DNA from: G963704535 sp963704535
GTDB taxonomy: Bacteria > Chloroflexota > Chloroflexia > Chloroflexales > Roseiflexaceae
DNA length: 64,000 nt
Direction: 5' to 3'
Assembly: GCA_963704535.1 (NCBI GenBank)
Contig: OY969916.1
Span: 8,494,001-8,558,000 of the forward strand
The position numbers and the translations under genes were made by a program. Shown here piece by piece: positions 18,409 through 28,027 of this stretch. Every line of letters begins with the position of its first letter. The first letter of the stretch is position 1. The notes beneath the pieces are model-generated. The model saw only the letters and a program-made list of their open reading frames with translations. It was not told the origin of the DNA and did not search any database.

Positions 18409-18470
18409 GTTGCGTGTTGCGTGTTGCGTGTCAGCGTACGTAACACGCAACACGCAACACGCAACACGTA
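18409..18470. repeat. R2 heptamer hairpin (gttgcgt)n / (acgcaac)n
   Basis: Copies of the heptamer run in one orientation to about 18430, then in the opposite orientation from about 18441. Together they form a long hairpin 15 bp after the amidase stop. Similar elements: 24010-24060 (after the Roco stop), 30397-30430 and 47434-47497 (inside coding regions). A palindrome gtaggggcgattcgtgaatc-type unit follows at 18483-18506. Confidence 0.85.
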
Positions 18471-18683
18471 AGGCATATAAACGTAGGGGCGATTCGTGAA
18501 TCGCCCACATCGCAACCCATTGCCGCACGATGATCGGCGCCGAATATCTCAATGACGTATCGACGACGTGCCGCGACGAAGATCGCCCGCGACGGGAACC
18601 ATCGCCCGCGACGGAGCGCACCGCCCGCGACGATGGGCATCGGCGATTCCGATGGTCCTCGTTGTGGGCGAATCTTGTATTCG

Positions 18684-20111
18684 CCCATGTGTATCAAGCT
18701 AATCTGACAGCAGGAGGCTCCTGTGGCATCATGTCCGATAGTTACCACTCATATGATGCAAGGAGCCTCCCGATGGCAACCATACCACAGGTGACACAAG
18801 CCATGCAAACCGTCCTGACCACCGTAGCCGATGCTGCCGCACGCGCCACCGGCTTCGTGCAACGCTCCTCCAAGATGACTGGTGCGCTGTTCACCCAGAC
18901 CTTGGTCTTGGGCTTTTTGGCCAATCCCGAAGCCACCCGCGAAGAACTGGCCCAGACCGCTGCTGCCTTGGGCCTGACCATTTCGCCCCAAGGCCTCGAC
19001 CAGCGCTTGACCGAGGTCGGCGCCGCCTGTTTGCTCGAGGTGCTCGATGCCGCCACCTCCTCCGTCCTGGCCGCTGACCCTCTCGCTCTGCCTGTGCTCT
19101 CCCGTTTCAACGGCGTCTTTATCCAAGACAGCACGCTGATTAGTTTGCCCAGCACCTTGGCACATATCTGGCGCGGCAGCGGCAACCAGAATACTCACAG
19201 CGACGCGGTCGCGCGCTTGAAACTCAGCGCGCGCCTCGATTTGACCACTGGCGCGCTGAACGGACCCTTCACCGATCACGCTCTGACCTCCGATCGCGCG
19301 CTGCTGGTGCAGGAACAGCCGACAGGTGCAGGCGCCTTGCGGATTGCCGACCTGGGCTTTTTCGACCTGGAGGTGTTGCACAACATTGGTCAGGACAATG
19401 GCTACTGGCTGACCAGGGTGCAGATTACCACGGCTATGACTGACCAGGACGGTCGACGCCTCGATCTGCCGAGCTTTTTGGCCGCGCAACAGAGTGCCAC
19501 GGTGGATGTGCCGATCCGCTTGGGCGCAAAGAAGCAGTTGCACTGCCGGTTGCTGGCGATGCGTGTGGCGCAGGAAGTGGCTGATCAGCGGCGGCGACGG
19601 TTGCGTGAGGAGGCCAAACGGCGTGGACGGCAGCCCAACGCGGTGCAGATGGCGGTGGCGGAGTGGACGCTCTTTGTCACCAATGTGCCTTCTGAGCTGT
19701 TGAGTGTGCAAGAAGCGCTGGTATTGGGGCGCTGTCGCTGGCAAATCGAGTTGCTGTGGAAGTTGTGGAAGAGCCAGGGGCAGATCGATCAGTGGCGCAG
19801 TGCCAAAGCAGGAGCGATTCTGTGTGAGCTGTATGCCAAGCTGCTGGCGATGATAGTGCAACATTGGATCCTGCTGGTGGGATTGTGGGCGTATGCGGAT
19901 CGGAGCTTGACCAAAGCGGCGGCGACAGTGCGCAAGCACGCGATCTGTCTGGCAATCGCGCTGCGATGCGAAGCTCGGTTGGCCGAGGCACTCGAGCTGA
20001 TCGTCGGCTGTCTGGTGGGTGGTTGTCGCATCAATAAGAGCAAAAAGACGCCGCATACCTATCAACTCCTGCTCGATCTGACTGAGGCTGCTTTAGCTTG
20101 ATACACATGGG
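18684..20111 (+). mobile_element. IS4-family insertion sequence
   Basis: 19-bp perfect terminal inverted repeats (cccatgtgtatcaagctaa at 18684-18702, complement at 20093-20111) enclose one transposase gene, 1.43 kb in all. The outer three bases may belong to the target. The flanks are almost identical 21-bp palindromic units (gggcgaatcttgtattcg-type at left, gggcaaatcttgtattcg-type at right). The element therefore either sits between two repeat copies or duplicated one unit on insertion. The element appears complete. Confidence 0.88.
18773..20101 (+). CDS. IS4-family DDE transposase
   Basis: A transposase of about 442 residues from ATG 18773, with AGGAG at 18761-18765; the open frame upstream is outside the normal protein. 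DDE-type landmarks: Asp in VFIQDSTLISLP, second Asp in RIADLGFFDLEVL, and Glu in the C-terminal RWQIELLWKLWKSQ helix (the IS4 Y-x2-R-x3-E-x6-K-like region). The N-terminal part (FTQTLVLGFLANPEATREEL) resembles the DUF4372-like helical start of many IS4 transposases. Cut-and-paste movement of its own element is expected. The frame is intact and ends inside the right inverted repeat. Confidence 0.9.
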   Translation: MATIPQVTQAMQTVLTTVADAAARATGFVQRSSKMTGALFTQTLVLGFLANPEATREELAQTAAALGLTISPQGLDQRLTEVGAACLLEVLDAATSSVLAADPLALPVLSRFNGVFIQDSTLISLPSTLAHIWRGSGNQNTHSDAVARLKLSARLDLTTGALNGPFTDHALTSDRALLVQEQPTGAGALRIADLGFFDLEVLHNIGQDNGYWLTRVQITTAMTDQDGRRLDLPSFLAAQQSATVDVPIRLGAKKQLHCRLLAMRVAQEVADQRRRRLREEAKRRGRQPNAVQMAVAEWTLFVTNVPSELLSVQEALVLGRCRWQIELLWKLWKSQGQIDQWRSAKAGAILCELYAKLLAMIVQHWILLVGLWAYADRSLTKAAATVRKHAICLAIALRCEARLAEALELIVGCLVGGCRINKSKKTPHTYQLLLDLTEAALA

Positions 20112-20130
20112 CAAATCTTGTATTCGCCCC

Positions 20131-20227
20131 AACGATGGCCGAGCGTTGCCTCAACGATGGCCAAACATTGCCCCACCGATGGTCGAACGTTGCCCCACCG
20201 ATGGTCGAACGTTGCCCCACCGATGGC
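20131..20227. repeat. Four 24-bp degenerate tandem repeats
   Basis: Units of the form gatggtcgaacgttgcccca (plus four bases) repeat at 20131-20227. They are open in several frames but have no coding signature. They belong to the gene-free 20112-20745 stretch. Confidence 0.75.
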
Positions 20228-20308
20228 CACCGTTACATTTCGGTGCCGATTTCGATGTTCGTGGTAGGGGCGGTTCGCGAACCGCTCCTACCGGCCGACG
20301 CAACAACC

Positions 20309-20539
20309 ATGCAAGCGCTAGAAGTGACCATGCAAGCGCCGGAAATGACCATGCAAGCGCTAGAAGTGACCATGCAAGCGCTAGAAGTGACCATGCAAGC
20401 GCTAGAAGTGACCATGCAAGCGCTAGAAGTGACCGTGCAAGTGCTAGAAGTGACCGTGCAAGTGCTAGAAGTGACCATGCAAGCGCTAGAAGTGACCATG
20501 CAAGCGCCGGAAATGACCGTGCAAGCGCCGGCAATCACC
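20309..20539. repeat. 21-bp minisatellite, 11 copies
   Basis: Eleven exact-length 21-bp units run from 20309 to 20539. In one frame each unit reads as MQALEVT or a one- or two-residue variant (MQAPEMT, VQVLEVT, VQAPAIT). Because the unit is a multiple of three, frames on both strands stay open, producing ORFs of 100-150 codons that are not considered genes: no ribosome site and no non-repeat domain. Confidence 0.92.
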
Positions 20540-20580
20540 CTGATGATATGTAACAATCGAACCCGGCGATCGGTTTCGAT

Positions 20581-20650
20581 GTAGGGGCGGTTCGTGAACC
20601 GTCTTGCGACATTACAATGCCGCCGGGCGGTTCACGAACCGCCCCTACCA
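20581..20650. repeat. R4 palindromic repeats (gtaggggcggttc...)
   Basis: Two inverted copies, 20581-20603 and 20625-20650, of the palindrome gtaggggcggttcgtgaacc. Another copy lies at 20263-20292 and related units flank the insertion sequence and lie at 18483-18506. The pair could fold into a cruciform upstream of the Roco gene. Confidence 0.8.
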
Positions 20651-20745
20651 CATGGCGTTCGTTGGATTCATTGATGGCGATGTACGAACCGCCGCCTGGC
20701 ATTCGTTGTATTCATTGAGGGCGATGTACGAACGGCGGAAAGGGA

Positions 20746-23700
20746 ATGGCGATGGCACGCGATGAAGCTTACCGAGAAGCACAGCAAATGATCGCAGCGG
20801 CACGGCGACAAAAGTCGACAGAGCTTAGGCTTAATGGAATGAAACTCACTGAGATGCCAGAGGTACTTGTCCAACTCACCCAGTTGCAATCGCTCGACCT
20901 CAACTACAATCAACTGACGGCGCTACCGGAATGGCTGGGCAACCTCACCCAGTTGCAGTCGCTCCGCCTCGGTGGCAATCAACTGATGGCGCTACCGGAA
21001 TGGCTGGGCAACCTCACCCAGTTGCGATTACTCAACCTCGGTGGCAATCAACTGATGGCGCTACCGGAATGGCTAGGCAACCTCACCCAGTTGCGGTCGC
21101 TCTACCTCAGTGACAATCCGCTGATGGCGCTACCGGAATGGCTGGGCAACCTCACCCAGTTGCACGAACTCAACCTCGGTGGCAATCAACTGATGGCGCT
21201 ACCGGAATGGCTAGGCAACCTCACCCAGTTGCGGTCGCTCTACCTCAGTGACAATCCGCTGATGGCGCTACCGGAATGGCTGGGCAACCTCACCCAGTTG
21301 CACGAACTCAACCTCGGTGGCAATCAACTGATGGCGCTACCGGAATGGCTGGGCAACCTCACCCAGTTGCGGTCGCTCGGTCTCGGCGGCAATCAACTGA
21401 CGATCTTACCGGAATGGCTGGGTAATCTCACCCAGTTGCAGTCGCTGTACCTCTGGTCTAACCAGCTAACATCGTTACCAGGGTTTGTGGGAAAGTTAAG
21501 TTCTCTGAGTGAAATTCATATATCCAACAATAAAATAGAACATATTCCAGGCTCTTTAGGGAATTGTTCACAGCTACGTGTACTCATTCTGGGCGGTTCC
21601 GTTGGCGGAAACCTTATCTCGGACCTTCCTTCCTCCCTGGCCCAGCTTGAGGATTTGGAGGAGCTGAAGCTCGACAAAAATCCTCTCAACCCGGCCTTGC
21701 GGAGCGCTTACAAGCAAGGGCTGGATGCGGTTAAAGCCTATCTGCGCAGCCTCGCACAGGCCGAGCCGCTGTATGAGGCCAAGCTTGTATTGGTTGGCGA
21801 GGGCGGCGTGGGCAAGACCACCCTGCTCAAAGCCCTCTCCGGGCGCGAACCTCGAAAAAACGAACCGACCACGCACGGGGTAAGCATCGACATCCACGCC
21901 CTGCACCTGCCGCACCCTGAACAGGAACAGGTCACGATTCAGTTCAACGGCTGGGACTTCGGCGGCCAGGAGGTCTATCGCGCTACCCACCAGTTCTTCT
22001 TCAGCCCACGCTCGATCTATCTGCTGGTGTGGGAGCCGCGCCTGGGCGTGCAGCAATGCCAGGTGGAGGACTGGCTGAAACTCATCCGCCTGCGGGTTGG
22101 CGACGCCGCGCGGGTGATTATCGTCTCGACCCACGCCAGGACCGGCGGGCGCATCGCCCGCATCGATAAGCCGATGTTCCTGCGCGACTACGGCTCGATG
22201 ATTGTTGACTTTATCGAGGTGGACAGCCTGGAGGACGATCCGGCGACCGGCGAGAAGTACGGCGTGGCGACGCTCAAAACTCTGATCGCCCAGGCGGCCA
22301 AAGACCTTGAGCAGATGGGCATGCGCTTCAGCACGCGTTGGAAAGCGGCCCGCGATGAACTAATCGAACTGGGCCAATCCCAGCCGCGCGTCTCCTACAC
22401 GGAATTTTATGCCGTGTGTACACGCCACGGCCTTGATGCCACCGATACCAGCACACTGGCCGGCTTGATGCATGACCTGGGCTACATCGTCTACTATGGG
22501 AGCGACGAGCGCCTGAAGGACGACGTGGTGCTGCAACCGGAATGGCTGACCAAGGCGATCGGTTTCGTGCTGGAGGACCGCGCCACCCAGGAGCGAGCGG
22601 GCGTCCTGCCGGATAGTCATCTTGAGCAGGTGTGGCTCAAGCATCCCTTTACGGATGAGCCGCGTTACGACCCGGCGCTGTATCCGTTCTTCCTGCGCCT
22701 GATGGAGAAATACGACGTCGCGTACCGCCTGGAAGATGGTACCAGCAGCCTGGTAGCCCAGCACGTGCCGCAGGTCCGGCCGGCGCTGCCCTGGCTACCC
22801 GAAGAAGAGCCGAAGCCGGAACGGCGGCGCCTGGCGATCGTCTGCTCGATGGACGAGACCCCGCCCGGCCTGGTGCCCTGGATGATCGTCCGCACGCACG
22901 ACTATGCCTTTGAGCAGCATGGCCAGCGCCTGCACTGGCAAAAGGGGATGTTTCTGCGTAACACACGCCATGGCGAAGCGATGCTGGAGTTGCGTAGGGG
23001 TGAGTTCCACTTGTATACCGAGGCGGTCTGGCCGGAATACTTTATGAACGTGCTGCGCCAGACATTGACCAAGCTGATCAATGATAACTGGCCTGGCCTG
23101 GAGGGTCGTTATTCGTTTAGCGTGCCCTGCCGGCAGCGCATCAACGGCGACATGTGCCAGGGACGCTTCGACATCAATGCGCTGCGCCAGTTCCTCGACG
23201 AGGGCGACGACACCATTCGCTGCCAGGTCTGCCGTACCCGCCAGAGCATTGTCGATCTGCTGTTCGGCTTCGAGGATGAGGAGCCACGCGAGCAACTGGC
23301 TCGGCTCGAGACCAAGCTCGATCACGGGTTCGCCGACATGCAGCAGGGCCTCGAAGAGCTACACAGCCGGGTCGCCAATTACGTGATGGCGGTGTTGCAG
23401 GCGATCGCCAGCGAATCGAAAGCCGGGCCGCGGCTGTTCACCATGGAGCCGACCGGCGGCAATTGGCATCGCCCCGTCTCAGAGCGCTACCAGATCAAGC
23501 TGTGGTGCGAGGCTGAGGGCTGCCAGCATTCGGTCTATGCAGAATCGGGCAAAGGCACGTATGAGGTGGAAGCAACCCGCGAGTGGGTCAGGCAGGTTGC
23601 TCCATATGCCAACTTCGTCGCCGGCGTGCTGAAAACGCTGCTGCCGATGGTCGCACCGGCCGTGAATGCCTGCTTCGGCATGGGCACGATCGACAGCTCA

Positions 23701-23974
23701 GGGCTCAAAGATCACCTGAGATCTGATGAAAGAGGGAACCGACAAACTGCTGCGGGATATCGCGCCGGTAGAGCGCTCGCGGCTCCAGCAAGGGATGCTC
23801 AGCGAGGCCGAGCGCTCGGGTCTGCTGGCGCTCCACGCGCTGCTGCGTGAGGTCGACCCGCACCACGAGCGGCTAGGTCTCATACGTGTCCCGACCTACA
23901 CAGGTGGCTATCTCTGGCTCTGCCGGACCCACTATGATCTGAGCCAGCCGAAGATCCCGGAGAAGATAGGGTAG
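20746..23974 (+). CDS. LRR-Roco GTPase (Roc-COR), C-terminus frameshifted
   Basis: A protein of about 1,075 residues once repaired. Start ATG 20746 or 20752 follows GGAAAGGGA. Domains: about 12 leucine-rich repeats of 23 residues (40-320; NLTQLRSLYLSDNPL type); a Roc GTPase (about 345-520) with P-loop GEGGVGKTT, switch-II-like WDFGGQEVYRATHQF and STHA in place of the usual N/TKxD; a COR region (about 540-720; YTEFYAVCTRHGLD, LQPEWLTKAIGFVL); then a C-terminal part with paired cysteines (C-x-V-C-R-T-R). Near 23719 an extra base cuts the frame; the next frame continues MKEGTDKLLRDIAPVERSRL to GGYLWLCRTHYDL and ends at 23974. Bacterial Roco proteins are dimerising GTP-dependent switches; the input and output here are unknown. 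Confidence 0.85.
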
Positions 23975-24009
23975 GAGCAGCTCTTTTGTGTGCTAGTGGT
24001 CGTTTCTCT

Positions 24010-24060
24010 GTTGCGTGTTGCGTGTTGCGTGTCAGCACGCACATAACACGCAACACGCAC
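24010..24060. repeat. R2 heptamer hairpin after the Roco gene
   Basis: gttgcgt units at 24010-24032 and the complementary acacgca units at 24046-24060 form a hairpin 36 bp after the stop. There is no T-run. Confidence 0.8.
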
Positions 24061-24089
24061 AAATGCCGCTCAGAACATCAAATGACCCA

Positions 24090-24959
24090 CTAGCCATCCA
24101 GCCACGCCACCCACTCGCGCTCCAGCTCGTCGAGCCCTTTGCCGTAGACGCCGGCGTAATCGGCTGAGCCGGGGGCACCCTGGCCGCTGACGTACAGCCG
24201 GTCGAACTGCTCGCGCCCGTAGGTGTTGATCAGGTAGTCGACGAAGCTGGCCCACTGGTAGTAGAGCGCGTTCATGGCGGCGATGCCCAGGCCGTTGTAG
24301 TGGGTGGCGAGCGGGTAGAACAGGCCGTTGGCGCGCTGCTCGCGCACCATCGAGCGGAAGTCGGGCTGGTCGCCGAGCCAGTACTCCCCGGCCCCCCAGG
24401 TGGCCGTGCCTTCGGAGAGGATCAGGTCGGCGTTGAGGTGCGCCGGCCCGTAGCGGTCCTGTTCGAGCTGGTGGACGAACTCGTGGGCCATGATCGCGAT
24501 GGCCCGGCCGCGGCCGATGTCGGGGCAGGTGTAGACTTGGACCGTGCGTATGTCGGTGTAGGCGATGCCGTGGAGCCCGCAGCCGCTTTCGTGCAGCATG
24601 GCGGCGGTGAAGCGGCTGGACGGGCCACTGCCGAAGCGCTCGGTCACATAGCCCAGCGCCCGCCGCAGCTCATCGGTCAGTTGCGGGCGCTGGTCGGCGT
24701 ACAGGCCGTCATCGATGCTGATGTCGAACTCGGCGACTTGCGCGACCGGGCGGGCCTCGCCGCTGATCGGTGGGGGTGGGTTGGGGTGGTGCGCCGGCTG
24801 GTCTGGCTGGGTGATCATGGGCTGCGGGCGCCAGCGCGATACCAGCAGCGTCGCCGATTGGCTGGGCCGCAGCATCAGCAGGATGACGATCGAGGCCACG
24901 GCAACCAGGAGAAGCCCAGCCGGCTGCGGGAGCATACGCGTATGCATGGGGAAGGTCAA
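24090..24959 (-). CDS. Membrane-anchored HExxH (peptidase MA-like) protein
   Basis: A 289-residue protein. An N-terminal hydrophobic helix (LLLVAVASIVILLML, about 16-30) acts as a signal anchor. A Pro-rich linker follows. The domain holds IMAHEFVHQLEQD (zinc-binding HExxH) and, about 30 residues later, LSEGTATWGAGEY, whose Glu matches the third ligand of gluzincins. This is the pattern of the peptidase-MA family, found in many Chloroflexota. The domain is expected outside the cytoplasm. Tyr- and Trp-rich C-terminal helices (WASFVDYLINTYGREQFDRL) complete the fold. It could be an active endopeptidase; the target is unknown. It is convergent with the Roco gene. Confidence 0.75.
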   Translation of the reverse strand: MTFPMHTRMLPQPAGLLLVAVASIVILLMLRPSQSATLLVSRWRPQPMITQPDQPAHHPNPPPPISGEARPVAQVAEFDISIDDGLYADQRPQLTDELRRALGYVTERFGSGPSSRFTAAMLHESGCGLHGIAYTDIRTVQVYTCPDIGRGRAIAIMAHEFVHQLEQDRYGPAHLNADLILSEGTATWGAGEYWLGDQPDFRSMVREQRANGLFYPLATHYNGLGIAAMNALYYQWASFVDYLINTYGREQFDRLYVSGQGAPGSADYAGVYGKGLDELEREWVAWLDG

Positions 24960-25141
24960 CCTTGATCAGCCGGCGGTCTTCCGGTCAGGATAGCACATAT
25001 GTACGAGTGATTCTCGACGTGTGCAGTATACCATTCGGAAGACTCACCGGCAAGCCCCCAGCACCGAGATATTGAGGATGTCGTACGGAGGACGGAAGAT
25101 AGAATTTCCCCATCACGATGCGTATATCCGTTGCGCCAGCC

Positions 25142-27745
25142 CTATTTAGCAATGAGGGGCAGGTAGGTGTTCGTTAACGAGGTTGATCCTGTTCCTTGAA
25201 GGGTGAAATTGTAGGAATCCACGTCGCTGTCATCGCTGGCGATGGTCACGGTGACTGCCCGTGTGCCGGACAGGCTGGGGCTGAAGCGCACCTGGAAAGT
25301 GGTGGTCGCGTTTGATCCGATCGGGGTGGTAGCCTGGCTAGTCACGCTGAAGTCGCTCGCTGCTGCGCCAGTGATGGAGACACGCGGTAAGCCGGTCAGG
25401 GTTAGATCGACCGAGCCGCTGTTGCTGATGGTAAAGGTATGGGTAAGAGCCTGGCCGATCCTTAGGCTGCCAAAGTCGGTATCGTCGGCGGCGGCGGGTG
25501 TGTTATCGCCGTCGTTGATGAATTGGCTGTTACCCAGTACTCCTATTGTGGGGGCCGGCGCGAAATCGAACCCGACCAGGCCAGGCCGCGGCGTCCCGCA
25601 GCTACAGAAGTATCCGCCCACATAAATAGCTGGCTGGCTGACAGCCAGGGCATGAACAGAGCCATTGAGGGGCGGGTTCCATGCAAAGAGGTCGCCACTG
25701 GTTGCGTGCAGCCGGGCGATAAAGTTGCGGCTCTGGCCATTCATTTCGGAAAAGTCTCCCCCCGTGTATACGATGTTCCCGCTTACAGCCAAGGTGTAGA
25801 CACTATCATTGGCATCGGGGTTCCAAGCGGTAGCACTGCCGGTGCTTGCGTCTATGGCGGCGATATTGTTGCGATTGGCCCCGCCGATGGTGGAAAAATC
25901 GCCCCCCACGTAGATAGTGTTGTCGCTCACGGCCAAAGCGTTGACACTGCTGGTGCCGACATTTATGCTGGCATTGGGGTTCCAGGCGCTGGCACTGCCG
26001 GTGCTTGCGTCTATGGCGGCGATGTTGTTGCGATTGGCCCCGCCGATGGTGGAAAAGAAGCCGCCCGCATAGACGGTGGTTCCACTCATAACCAGGGTAT
26101 TGACAGTATCATTGGCGCTGGGGTTCCAGGTCGTGACATTGCCGCTGGTTGCGTTTATGGCGGCAATATGGTTGCGAAGATTCACGCCGCCCTTGAAGCT
26201 CGAAAAGTTTCCGCCTGCGTAGACGGTATTCCCGCTCACAACCAGAGTATTGACACTACCATCGGCGTCAGGGTTCCAGGGAGTGGCGTTGCCGCTGGTT
26301 GCGTCCAGGGCAGCGATGTAGTTGCGGGTATTCACTCCACCGTTGAATGAGCCAAAGGACCCCCCTATGTAGACAGTGTTGCCACTAATAGCTAGCGTAT
26401 TGATAAGACTGCCGAAGTCGGGGCTGGGATCCCAGGGAGTGGCGCTGCCAGTGCTTGTATTGATAGCAGCGAGGCTGTTACGCTTCTGCCGGCCGATTGA
26501 GACAAACTCTCCCCCCACGTAGAGCGTGTTGTTGTTCAGAGCTAGGGTGTAGACCCCATATTCAGCGTTAGGATCCCAGGGCGTGGCGTTGCCGGTGGTT
26601 GCGTCTATGGCGGCGATATTGTTGCGACTGGCCCCACCCATGCCTGAAAAGAAACCTCCAGCATAGACGATGTTGCTGCTCACAGCCAGGGTGTAAACAC
26701 TATCATTCGCGTTAGGATCCCAGTCAGTAGCGTTGTTGGTATCCAGGGTGGCGTCCAGAGCGGCGATGTAATTGCGACTCTCGCCGCCAATAGCGGCAAA
26801 CTCGCCCCCCGCGTAGATGGTCGTCCCACTCACAACCAGAGTATTGACAACGTCATCGGCGTCTGGGGTCCAGGTGGTGGCGGTACCGCTGGCGGCGTCG
26901 ATGGCGGCGATGTAGTCGCGCGGATTCGCGCCGCTGTTGAAGCTGGAAAAGTCTCCGCCTACGTAGACGGTCGTTCCGCTCAACGCCAGCGTACTGACAA
27001 TGCTTCCTGTACCGGCCTCGGGATTCCAGGGCGTGGCGTTGTTCGTATTCGAGGTGGCATCCAGGGCAGCGATGGAATTACGGGCGGCATTGCCAATATT
27101 GGTGAAGTCTCCCCCCACATAGACGGTTGTCCCACTCACGGCCAGGGTGTAGACACTATTGGTGGGAGCATTGCCGGCATCGGGGTCCCAGGCGGTAACG
27201 TTGCCGGTGCTTGTGGTAATAGCAGCGATATGGTTGCGGGTAGTCGTGCCTATTTGGGTAAAGTCGCCCCCCGCATAGACGGTTGTTCCGCTCACCACCA
27301 GGGTATAGACTGTGTTATTGGCGTCGGGGTTCCAGGCTGGGTCTACGCTGTAATCAGCCAGAATATGGGCAAGGTTATTGCGGGCCGTACTGCCCACTTG
27401 GGTAAAGCTGCCGCCAATATACCAGCCGTCGCTGCCATCGGGTACAGCGACCTCGACACGACCCTCTACATAGGGAAATGTAGGTAGGATAGCGCCGGTG
27501 CTGGTATCAAGCGGCACGCCGCTGCCGGTAACTGGCCCGACGTTAAAAAAAGCACCGCCAATATAAAGGGTATTGCCCTTGAGGACGGCAGTGTTGACGA
27601 AACCATCGGTGGTCCAGAGGTTTTGGCGAGGAAGGTCGGAAGGAGCGGCGGCCAAGGCGATGCCAGCCAGGGCCAGAAGCAGAACCAAGCTCAACGGAAG
27701 CCGGAGCCATGGCCTAACCAGTCGGTTGGGTAAATAGGAGAGCAT
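25142..27745 (-). CDS. Secreted beta-propeller-like repeat protein with ASH-type domain
   Basis: An 867-residue protein with a signal peptide (residues about 15-34) and AAGGAG nine bases before the ATG. The body is about 14 repeats of roughly 45-50 residues with the pattern VYTLAVSGTTVYVGGDFT, then RNxIAAIDAxTG, then ATxWNPxA. These are delta-60/DUF5122-like propeller blades. A C-terminal Ig/ASH-type 'choice-of-anchor' domain follows (FGSLRIGQALTHTFTISNSG, about 745-850). The protein ends TYLPLIAK, the tail also seen at the end of the hydrolase at 1081. Repeats are partly identical at DNA level. A surface-exposed or released structural or adhesive role is inferred; no enzyme motif was seen. 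Confidence 0.75.
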   Translation of the reverse strand: MLSYLPNRLVRPWLRLPLSLVLLLALAGIALAAAPSDLPRQNLWTTDGFVNTAVLKGNTLYIGGAFFNVGPVTGSGVPLDTSTGAILPTFPYVEGRVEVAVPDGSDGWYIGGSFTQVGSTARNNLAHILADYSVDPAWNPDANNTVYTLVVSGTTVYAGGDFTQIGTTTRNHIAAITTSTGNVTAWDPDAGNAPTNSVYTLAVSGTTVYVGGDFTNIGNAARNSIAALDATSNTNNATPWNPEAGTGSIVSTLALSGTTVYVGGDFSSFNSGANPRDYIAAIDAASGTATTWTPDADDVVNTLVVSGTTIYAGGEFAAIGGESRNYIAALDATLDTNNATDWDPNANDSVYTLAVSSNIVYAGGFFSGMGGASRNNIAAIDATTGNATPWDPNAEYGVYTLALNNNTLYVGGEFVSIGRQKRNSLAAINTSTGSATPWDPSPDFGSLINTLAISGNTVYIGGSFGSFNGGVNTRNYIAALDATSGNATPWNPDADGSVNTLVVSGNTVYAGGNFSSFKGGVNLRNHIAAINATSGNVTTWNPSANDTVNTLVMSGTTVYAGGFFSTIGGANRNNIAAIDASTGSASAWNPNASINVGTSSVNALAVSDNTIYVGGDFSTIGGANRNNIAAIDASTGSATAWNPDANDSVYTLAVSGNIVYTGGDFSEMNGQSRNFIARLHATSGDLFAWNPPLNGSVHALAVSQPAIYVGGYFCSCGTPRPGLVGFDFAPAPTIGVLGNSQFINDGDNTPAAADDTDFGSLRIGQALTHTFTISNSGSVDLTLTGLPRVSITGAAASDFSVTSQATTPIGSNATTTFQVRFSPSLSGTRAVTVTIASDDSDVDSYNFTLQGTGSTSLTNTYLPLIAK

Positions 27746-28027
27746 GAAAGAAGACTCCTTGTATTCTGATGCGGGGTAATCATGAGGAGGTCACTAATGG
27801 TTGACCGATGCGTTCCAAACATATCTCGCATGGGCAGTATATACGGATTCCGATCCTCCCCATCCAACAAAATGAGTGCAAACAGGAATCAGATTCGCCC
27901 AATCTTCCGGGCGGGTACAAAAGAGGCGACAACACACGGACTCGCATAATCGATGGTACACTATATCATTCACTGATACCACCAGCATGGATGACGCACG
28001 CGCTGCCGATAGATAAGGAATACATCC

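Noticed and set aside
18749..20065. Long minus-strand open frame opposite the transposase
   Set aside because: It is the shadow of an intact DDE transposase with a ribosome site and terminal repeats. The antisense product is Gln/His/Arg-rich with no domain.
20135..20584. 149-codon protein of heptapeptide repeats
   Set aside because: It is produced by the 21-bp minisatellite, is open on both strands, and has no ribosome site or flanking domain.
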